Source: an uncultured Granulosicoccus sp. (GTDB taxonomy: Bacteria; Pseudomonadota; Gammaproteobacteria; Granulosicoccales; Granulosicoccaceae). From it: DNA of 5,115 bases. The stretch covers positions 1 through 5,115 of the forward strand of contig CALLPU010000290.1 in NCBI GenBank assembly GCA_938016235.1. Direction: 5' to 3'. Below, piece by piece: positions 1 to 5,115 of the stretch; the first letter of the stretch is position 1; each line of letters begins with the position of its first letter. A model generated the notes under the pieces. It was not told where the DNA came from, made no database searches, and worked only from the letters and a program-made list of their open reading frames with translations. The translations under genes were made by a program, and so were the position numbers.

Positions 1-2
1 CC

Positions 3-1442
3 ACGAGCGGTATCGGTGTTGGTGTGCCCGGTACCCTGCTGGGCGCTGCTCAGGCGCTGGCGAATCACGGCACGATGGAGCTTGCCGATGCGCTGGCACC
101 GGCTATCAAACTGGCTGAAGAAGGCTTTGCCATCAACGCACGCCTTGCCGATCTGACCGATAGTGAGCGTACAAACGCATGGCCCGAAACTGCCGCGAAG
201 TTCCGTACTGAAGCCGGTGAGCCGCTGTCAGAAGGCTTTTTACTGGTGCAACCGGATCTGGCCAAGACGTTCCAGATGATTGCCGATAACGGTGTCAGTG
301 CTTTTTACACCGGGGAAATAGCTGAAGCGATTGTCAATGCACAACTGCGATCACGGGCTGAAGTGGGTCCCAAGGGCGCAGGGCGAATGAGCCTGCAGGA
401 TCTGAGCGACTACCTTGAAGACTTCAACACCGGTGGCATCGATGTTCGTGATCCCATCGTTACCGACTATCGGGGTTATGAAATCAATGGTATGCCGCCT
501 CCGTCATCCGGCGGCCTGACGGTTGGTCAGATTCTGGAATGTCTGGAAACCTTTGATCTTGGCAATGCAGACGCAGGCTTTGGTGCTGGATCGGCGTCTA
601 CGCTGCACGTCATGATCGAATCCATGCGACTGGCATTCTCCAGCCGCTCCGTGTGGATGGGTGATACTGACTTTGTCACACTGCCGCTCAACGGCTTGCT
701 GGATGCGCAGTATCTGCAGGAACGGTGCGACCTGATCAGTGCTGACACGCGCATAGAAAACGATGCCATTCAACCGGGTGATCCGCGGCAGTTCGATGCC
801 GACTTTGCCGTGCAGAACGATGCCACGATCAGCAACGCCAGCGAAGGGCCAGTGGGCATTGATACAACCCACTTCACTGTCATTGATGCGAACGGTAATG
901 TGGTTACCTGGACATCAACCATTGAAGGCACCTGGGGCTCGGGCATGACGGTTCCCGGGTACGGCTTCCTGTTGAATAACGAATTAACCGATTTCAACTT
1001 CGGGCCGCAGCAAACCGACCCTTCAGCAGAAGACTTCAAGCCCGGTGCTAACGATGTTGCGCCTGGCAAACGACCTCGCAGCAGCATGGCACCCACGATG
1101 ATCTTCAAGGATGACAAGTTCGTGGCAGCCTATGGATCACCGGGCGGTTCCACCATCATCAACTCGGTGGTAAACATAACGGTGAACCTGATCGATCACG
1201 GCATGAGCGTGCAGGAAGCGATTGATGCCAGCCGCATCAGTGCCACCTCGCCCACCGGATCTGTGGCTTATGAAACGTTTGATCAAGCCACACTGGATGC
1301 GTTAACTGCGCTTGGTCATACACTTCGCGATAATCCAGGCGACATCGGTTCTGTACAAGCCGTGATGGTTGATGAAACCAGCGGTGAAGTGACCGCGGGT
1401 GCGGATAGCCGTCGAGCCGGAACCGTCGCTGGTATTCAGTGA
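3..1442 (+). CDS. ggt: Gamma-glutamyltransferase family protein (5'-truncated by window edge)
   Basis: This is a GGT-family N-terminal-nucleophile hydrolase, which cleaves or transfers gamma-glutamyl groups from glutathione and related compounds and is normally periplasmic or secreted. The reading frame is open to the left edge, and the GTG at 24 encodes an internal Val in the family motif VGVPGT, so the true start and any signal peptide lie outside. Numbering from that GTG, the self-processing nucleophile is Thr281 in DTTHFTVID. Cleavage before it leaves a 192-residue small subunit, close to the 190 of E. coli GGT. Counting from the nucleophile places Thr299, Glu320 and Asp323 (LLNNELTDF) at the E. 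coli Thr409, Gln430 and Asp433 positions. Ser353-Ser354 (KRPRSSM) and Gly374-Gly375 (GSPGGS) supply the carboxylate site and oxyanion hole. The residue matching E. coli Asn411 is Glu301, so true GGT activity is less certain than family membership; a related acylase-type specificity is possible. TGA at 1440-1442 is followed closely by a terminator. Confidence 0.93.
   Translation, partial: TSGIGVGVPGTLLGAAQALANHGTMELADALAPAIKLAEEGFAINARLADLTDSERTNAWPETAAKFRTEAGEPLSEGFLLVQPDLAKTFQMIADNGVSAFYTGEIAEAIVNAQLRSRAEVGPKGAGRMSLQDLSDYLEDFNTGGIDVRDPIVTDYRGYEINGMPPPSSGGLTVGQILECLETFDLGNADAGFGAGSASTLHVMIESMRLAFSSRSVWMGDTDFVTLPLNGLLDAQYLQERCDLISADTRIENDAIQPGDPRQFDADFAVQNDATISNASEGPVGIDTTHFTVIDANGNVVTWTSTIEGTWGSGMTVPGYGFLLNNELTDFNFGPQQTDPSAEDFKPGANDVAPGKRPRSSMAPTMIFKDDKFVAAYGSPGGSTIINSVVNITVNLIDHGMSVQEAIDASRISATSPTGSVAYETFDQATLDALTALGHTLRDNPGDIGSVQAVMVDETSGEVTAGADSRRAGTVAGIQ
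864..866 (+). other. Predicted autoproteolysis site and catalytic Thr codon of GGT
   Basis: ACA encodes the first Thr of the TTHF motif. In the GGT family the peptide bond before this Thr is cut autocatalytically, and the freed Thr becomes the N-terminal nucleophile of the small subunit. The next motif, T-S-T-I-E, lies 18-20 residues downstream, exactly the spacing seen in E. coli GGT (Thr391 to Thr409/Asn411), which supports the assignment. No processing has been observed here; this is homology from the motif. Confidence 0.85.
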
Positions 1443-1469
1443 TAGCGACACCGCAGTATCGTTAAGCGG

Positions 1470-1506
1470 AAGCCCGTACCGATTCGTCGGTATGGGCTTT
1501 TTTTTT
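1470..1506 (+). terminator. Rho-independent terminator after ggt
   Basis: A 13-bp stem (1470-1482 with 1487-1499) pairs throughout, with one G-T wobble. It encloses the four-base loop TTCG (1483-1486) and runs into nine consecutive T (1498-1506). It begins 27 bases after the ggt stop codon. The T run is on one side only, so it should stop transcription on the + strand. It separates ggt from the hyi-like gene downstream. Confidence 0.93.
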
Positions 1507-1563
1507 AGCTGACAGCATTGCAAGCCATCGCGTTGCTGCCTTGTTGATTGTTGATCGGATAAA

Positions 1564-1570
1564 CAGAGAA
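1564..1570 (+). promoter_or_regulatory. Ribosome binding site of the hyi-like gene
   Basis: A purine-rich CAGAGAA ends five bases before the ATG at 1576. It is a partial match to the Shine-Dalgarno core (GAGA rather than GGAGG). It supports the ATG that family similarity already favours. No convincing promoter could be picked out in the 69 bases between the upstream terminator and the start codon. Confidence 0.5.
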
Positions 1571-1575
1571 CCCGC

Positions 1576-2346
1576 ATGACTCGATTTTCAGCCAATCTTG
1601 GCTTTCTATGGACCGAACTATCGTTACCTGACGCTATCCATGCGGCAGCGAAGGCAGGCTTTGCAGCAGTGGAGTGTCATTGGCCCTATGAGACACCAGC
1701 GGCCGAGATACAGGCTGCGCTGGAAACCAGTGGGCTACCCATGATCGGTTTGAACACTTTGCGCGGTGATGTGTCCAACGGTGACAATGGCGTGGCTGCC
1801 ATCAAGGGTCGAGAGCAGGAAGCTCGTGAGTATATCGATCAGGCTATCGAGTACGCAGCAGCCATTCACTGCCCGAATGTGCATGTCATGGCAGGCTTCA
1901 CTGACCAGGGGCAGGATGCCGAAAACACGTTCCAGGAAAACCTGCAGTATGCCTGCACTCAAGCACAACGCGTCGACATCAACATTCTGATTGAGCCGCT
2001 AAACCATCATGATGCGCCCGGGTATCACCTGAATACGCTGGATGCCGCGCTTGCCACGATAGAAAACGTGGCCATGAGCAATATCAGTGTGATGTTTGAT
2101 TGCTATCATCTGCAGATCATGCAGGGGGATTTGACGCGCCGTCTGACCGCACATCTCTCGTCCATCGGCCATATACAGATTGCGGCTGTCCCTGATCGTG
2201 GTGAGCCCAATGGTGGCGAACTGCATTACCCGAATTTACTGGGTAAACTGGATGAGCTCGGATGGACAGGCTATGTCGGGGCTGAATACAAACCGCGAAC
2301 TGATACCCAGTCCGGTTTGAGCTGGATGAACGACTACGCACGGTAG
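1576..2346 (+). CDS. hyi: Hydroxypyruvate isomerase family TIM-barrel protein (Hyi)
   Basis: Hyi enzymes interconvert hydroxypyruvate and tartronate semialdehyde in the cytoplasm, within glyoxylate metabolism. The close relative OtnI isomerises 2-oxo-tetronates. The 256-residue product is nearly the length of E. coli Hyi (258) and starts with the family signature M-x-R-F-S-A-N-L, which fixes the ATG. It is a single xylose-isomerase-like (AP endonuclease 2) TIM barrel. Expected metal or active-site residues are present: Glu140 in LIEPLNHHD, Asp175 in MFDCYHLQ, Gln201 in GHIQIA and Glu237 in GAEYKP, plus RGEPNGGE at 208-215 and the closing GLSWM. No transmembrane segment or signal peptide is seen. 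A strong terminator lies upstream and a convergent gene downstream, so it is probably transcribed alone. No glyoxylate carboligase, tartronate semialdehyde reductase or otn genes are visible, so the exact substrate stays open. The family call is firm; the Hyi versus OtnI choice is not. Confidence 0.9.
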   Translation: MTRFSANLGFLWTELSLPDAIHAAAKAGFAAVECHWPYETPAAEIQAALETSGLPMIGLNTLRGDVSNGDNGVAAIKGREQEAREYIDQAIEYAAAIHCPNVHVMAGFTDQGQDAENTFQENLQYACTQAQRVDINILIEPLNHHDAPGYHLNTLDAALATIENVAMSNISVMFDCYHLQIMQGDLTRRLTAHLSSIGHIQIAAVPDRGEPNGGELHYPNLLGKLDELGWTGYVGAEYKPRTDTQSGLSWMNDYAR

Positions 2347-2367
2347 TACGATAAACTCACAACCAGC

Positions 2368-2392
2368 AACGCATGATATTTACATCTGCGTT
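2368..2392. terminator. Possible weak hairpin between convergent genes
   Basis: AACGCA (2368-2373) pairs with TGCGTT (2387-2392). After one bulged T, GAT (2375-2377) pairs with ATC (2384-2386), leaving a six-base loop. It fills much of the 44-bp gap between the hyi and phoD-like stop codons and overlaps the first two bases of the phoD-like stop triplet (as read on the + strand). Neither strand has a T run after the stem, so it is not a classical intrinsic terminator. It may be a weak bidirectional hairpin or chance. Confidence 0.3.
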
Positions 2393-5115
2393 ACTGCACA
2401 GTCTGTTGTTCAAACTCCTCTCGATAACCGGTACGCGGATCCGACAACACCACACGATAGGTGGTTGTACTGTCAAAGACAGGCAACACTACGGCTGGGG
2501 TGCTGGATCGTCTTGCATACACCAGCGACGCATCTTTTTCGTTGAATACCTGAATGACCGGCTCAGCCACCGCCGCTTGTCTTGGCACGAGATACCCGAC
2601 GGGGTCTCTACCGTCATTGGCCGTCTGGTCAACAGTGAAAGGCCAGCCGGAGTACGGTGTTGCATTAACAGCGTCGGGAGCCACATTAGCGGGCCAGGCT
2701 TCAAACGTGTACTGGCGAAGTGCCTTGTTAATTCTGACAATGCCATAGCCGATACCCAACTCGTTTTTGGACGGCACAGGCTGCGCTGCCACCGGCTTGT
2801 AGTACACATCGGGATTCGCTACTGCCAGTACGTTGATGAAATTTCCGTGTGCGTCCGTATGTCGCCCCAATCGCGAACTCCGCCTGTCTCCGGGTCCATC
2901 CGCCTGATTGGCAGGATCCCACACTCTGGGAAAGATATTGAGCATGGACGGCCCTGCAAACGAGTAAACAGCATCGTCAGGCGCTTCAATGCCGTGCTTC
3001 AGACTCATACCCAGATGCTGATCACCCGCAACATGCGGCGCATAGGCTTTTCGCAACAGCATCACCGCGTCGTCTCTGCCCTGCTTTGGCCATCCATTGG
3101 AATCCTGATCACGATTGATCCGCGTAAAGTGTTGTCCAGCATGTGTGGTGCTCTGGCTGAACGGTGACTGGGAAACGGCCAGTTTCATACTGTGCCCCTG
3201 CCAGTCTGCTGCCCACTGCTCCAGAAACGCGAGTTGATCAGACCCGAGAAGCTGCCGAGGTTGCTGCGTTGACTCCGGCCCGGTTTTGAACTTCCTGTCT
3301 TCCAACACGGCGATACCCACGCCTCGGTATACCAGGCTGGTGTAGTAGGTATTCACTGCCTGATTCAGTGGGCGATCACTGTGCGGTGCTGGCAAGCTTC
3401 CCGTTTGCGTTTTCTCTACAACATCAATGAAAGCAGCAGGATAAACATAACCACCCGCTTCAGGAGCCGCAGCAGGCCGACCCGCCTGCCCCCACAGATT
3501 GGCCTGATAAACGTCGTGGTCGTCAGGGAGAATGACGGTGGGAAGATTACGCATAAGCTCCCTGGCAGACCAACCAAACTGAAACCATTTCCACAAATAA
3601 TCGTTCACGATGAACTCAGGTCGTTCTTCAATCAGGCCATTCGGATCAAACTCATAGATCTGATCACCTAAAAACGCCACCAGGTTCAGTGAATGCTGTT
3701 GTGAGTTCTGCAACAGTTCCTCGTGTGGAAATACAATACGTTCACGAGTCCAGGTAAACGGACGAACGCTATTCTGTTGTATCCAGCCCTCCTCGTCGCT
3801 GGCAATCAACCCCGGCCGGCAGTTGTACACACCCAGTACGAATTCATTGTCATCCTGGCTATCAGGCTGAATAGCACCATGAAAGTAGTGAGCCGATATT
3901 TCTCCGTTGCGAGGCAGCCGAGTGACTATCCGATATTCTATCGTTGCTGAGTGGTTCCACGACGGTACCGAAAAACGCGCAGTAAACGCGTTCCTATCGA
4001 TCTGTGAGGAGGCAACTGTTTGCCAGCTACCACCCGTTTTGATCTGCAATTCGGGTTCTGGCATTTCCTCCTGGCACACGGGTGGATACTGTGCATTGAG
4101 CGTCAACTCACCACGGCTCACCGTATAGCTGGAAAACAGTACCGGCCCCAGCTGGCGGCCAGGCATCTCGTGCAGCTTTGCACCATAACCAGACCAGTTC
4201 TCAAACCAGTGTGTTGTGTTTCCGGAGCCCGGATTGGAGACCAGTGCGATATTGCCCAGCAACTGAACTGCCTCCACTTCGGCCTGCGCAGAGCTGACTG
4301 GCTGACCATTGCTCTTTATTGCAAACACGTTGAGCAGGTACTTGCCACTGCTCTGCAAGGTAGCGTCCAGTTGTAAGGTGATGCCGTCAGATCCCACTCT
4401 CCCCGAAGTGCGTCCACTTGCCAACCTGCCTTTGCTAACATCGTGATCGAGCAAAAACGCTCGACCATTCCCATCGACAGCGGCAATGAGGCCACCGCTC
4501 TTGCCGTGTCTATTGTGCACCAGAGAAGCACTGCGATAGTCCATCCGGCCTCCCGCACCAATGAGAAAACCACTGTAGGCGTCTGACTCAGCGGTACCCA
4601 CAACACCTGTGTTCACTCGCAGAGAAAAATCTGAAGGCGCTGCACTGACAACCGTTGTAATTCTATGGGTGGTTCTGTTAGGACGAAATTCGCTGGCATC
4701 GCGAGTGCGGAGTCTGCCCTGAAAAACTTCCCAGTCTTGCAGTCGGTTGCTCCAGAAATTCTCGCCAGCCCATAGTTGATCACACTGATCGCGCCAACTC
4801 TGGGCAAACACCGGCGCTCTGGAATCATTCGGCGTATGCGAACTTAATTCCAAACGATCCACGAACACTGTGTTGGCCGCCATCGGGTTAATCAGCTGCA
4901 CACCGATTCGCCGGTTGCTGAACATGTCGGCCCGGCCGAACGGCACAGTAATCTGAACAGCTTGCCACCCGTCACCGGTGTTGGCCAAGGTCAACTGCCG
5001 TAACGCCAGCGTGGCCAAAACTCCATCGTCTTGCTCGGCGACAATATGTGCCGTTAGCTGGTTTTCGTTCTCTCCAAGCGCCTTGTTCAGCAGAACGTCG
5101 AGCAACAGGGTCAGC
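2391..5115 (-). CDS. Large PhoD-like (alkaline phosphatase D family) metallophosphoesterase, N-terminus outside window
   Basis: This is a PhoD-superfamily phosphoesterase; relatives are exported and release phosphate from phosphomono- or diesters. The frame stays open to the right edge, so the TTG at 5105 is an internal Leu and any signal peptide is unseen. Numbering from that Leu: residues 1-90 look like a beta-sandwich, possibly carbohydrate-binding, ending FVDRLELSSH. About 113-310 resembles a LamG/concanavalin-type beta-sandwich. About 325-420 is a fibronectin-like lead-in of the kind that precedes PhoD catalytic domains. About 421-760 is the catalytic domain. Metal motifs are Cys429 (VYNCRPG), Asp481 and Tyr484 (FLGDQIYEF), PDDHD at 527-531 with Asn536, and AGDQHLG (Asp695, His697). 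The Cys, Asp and Tyr match the iron ligands of B. subtilis PhoD (Cys124, Asp156, Tyr159). The last 60 residues look like a small beta domain. At over 904 residues it far exceeds B. subtilis PhoD (583). TAA stop at 2393-2391; convergent with hyi. Substrate unknown; N-terminal domain names are tentative. Confidence 0.88.
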   Translation of the reverse strand, partial: LTLLLDVLLNKALGENENQLTAHIVAEQDDGVLATLALRQLTLANTGDGWQAVQITVPFGRADMFSNRRIGVQLINPMAANTVFVDRLELSSHTPNDSRAPVFAQSWRDQCDQLWAGENFWSNRLQDWEVFQGRLRTRDASEFRPNRTTHRITTVVSAAPSDFSLRVNTGVVGTAESDAYSGFLIGAGGRMDYRSASLVHNRHGKSGGLIAAVDGNGRAFLLDHDVSKGRLASGRTSGRVGSDGITLQLDATLQSSGKYLLNVFAIKSNGQPVSSAQAEVEAVQLLGNIALVSNPGSGNTTHWFENWSGYGAKLHEMPGRQLGPVLFSSYTVSRGELTLNAQYPPVCQEEMPEPELQIKTGGSWQTVASSQIDRNAFTARFSVPSWNHSATIEYRIVTRLPRNGEISAHYFHGAIQPDSQDDNEFVLGVYNCRPGLIASDEEGWIQQNSVRPFTWTRERIVFPHEELLQNSQQHSLNLVAFLGDQIYEFDPNGLIEERPEFIVNDYLWKWFQFGWSARELMRNLPTVILPDDHDVYQANLWGQAGRPAAAPEAGGYVYPAAFIDVVEKTQTGSLPAPHSDRPLNQAVNTYYTSLVYRGVGIAVLEDRKFKTGPESTQQPRQLLGSDQLAFLEQWAADWQGHSMKLAVSQSPFSQSTTHAGQHFTRINRDQDSNGWPKQGRDDAVMLLRKAYAPHVAGDQHLGMSLKHGIEAPDDAVYSFAGPSMLNIFPRVWDPANQADGPGDRRSSRLGRHTDAHGNFINVLAVANPDVYYKPVAAQPVPSKNELGIGYGIVRINKALRQYTFEAWPANVAPDAVNATPYSGWPFTVDQTANDGRDPVGYLVPRQAAVAEPVIQVFNEKDASLVYARRSSTPAVVLPVFDSTTTYRVVLSDPRTGYREEFEQQTVQ

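Noticed and set aside
24..26. GTG as the start codon of the GGT-family gene
   Set aside because: The frame stays open upstream to position 3 and encodes family-typical sequence (SGIGVGVPGT), so this GTG is an internal Val and the gene starts outside the window.
504..1117. Minus-strand open frames inside ggt
   Set aside because: They overlap the conserved GGT coding sequence, show no recognisable domains and have composition typical of antisense frames.
1533..1560. Possible sigma70 promoter for hyi (TTGCTG, 16-base spacer, TCGGAT)
   Set aside because: Both hexamers match consensus at only three of six positions, and the implied leader of about nine bases would leave no room for the ribosome binding site.
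2373..3167. Long open frame (264 codons) on the + strand, antisense to the phoD-like gene
   Set aside because: It lies opposite conserved PhoD catalytic motifs. Its translation is rich in Arg, His, Cys and Ser with no recognisable domain, and its ATG has no good ribosome binding site. It is best explained as a shadow of the real gene.
5103..5105. TTG as the start codon of the phoD-like gene
   Set aside because: The frame remains open to the window edge with compatible hydrophobic beta-strand residues (L-T-L before it). A start here would also cut into the first beta-sandwich module and leave no signal peptide.
1..5115. Defence system, phage, transposon, CRISPR array or RNA gene
   Set aside because: Reading both strands showed no integrase, transposase, toxin-antitoxin pair, spaced direct repeats, tRNA cloverleaf or terminal inverted repeats. 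The window is almost fully explained by three metabolic or scavenging genes.

Overview
This 5.1 kb stretch of bacterial chromosome has moderate GC (judged by eye) and dense, ordinary coding. It holds three protein genes and short intergenic gaps. A gamma-glutamyltransferase (GGT), a Hyi-type isomerase and a large PhoD-like phosphatase together suggest a free-living heterotrophic proteobacterium, plausibly an aquatic or marine gammaproteobacterium. That assignment is inference: the window has no rRNA, tRNA or marker gene to fix it. I see no mobile element, integrase, CRISPR array, tRNA or rRNA.

Layout. (1) Positions 3-1442, + strand: the C-terminal part of a GGT-family Ntn-hydrolase, cut at its 5' end by the window edge. 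It contains the whole small catalytic subunit and much of the large one. (2) Positions 1470-1506: a strong intrinsic terminator, with a 13-bp stem, a TTCG loop and nine T, closing that transcription unit. (3) Positions 1576-2346, + strand: a complete Hyi-family TIM-barrel isomerase, annotated as hydroxypyruvate isomerase. It appears to be its own transcription unit. (4) Positions 2391-5115, - strand: the C-terminal 900-odd residues of a large PhoD-like (alkaline phosphatase D) metallophosphoesterase, converging on hyi with a 44-bp gap. Several hundred residues of beta-rich, non-catalytic sequence precede its catalytic domain, and its 5' end lies beyond the right edge.

The genes do not form an operon. 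The terminator separates ggt from hyi, and hyi and phoD point at each other. GGT and PhoD-like enzymes are usually exported and release nutrients: amino acids from gamma-glutamyl compounds, phosphate from phosphoesters. A shared scavenging theme is therefore possible, but co-location alone does not show it. Hyi belongs to cytoplasmic C2/C3 (glyoxylate/hydroxypyruvate) or sugar-acid metabolism, and none of its usual partner genes is in view. I found no convincing undescribed system. The points most worth a second look are the multi-domain build of the PhoD-like protein and the Asn-to-Glu change in the GGT substrate pocket.
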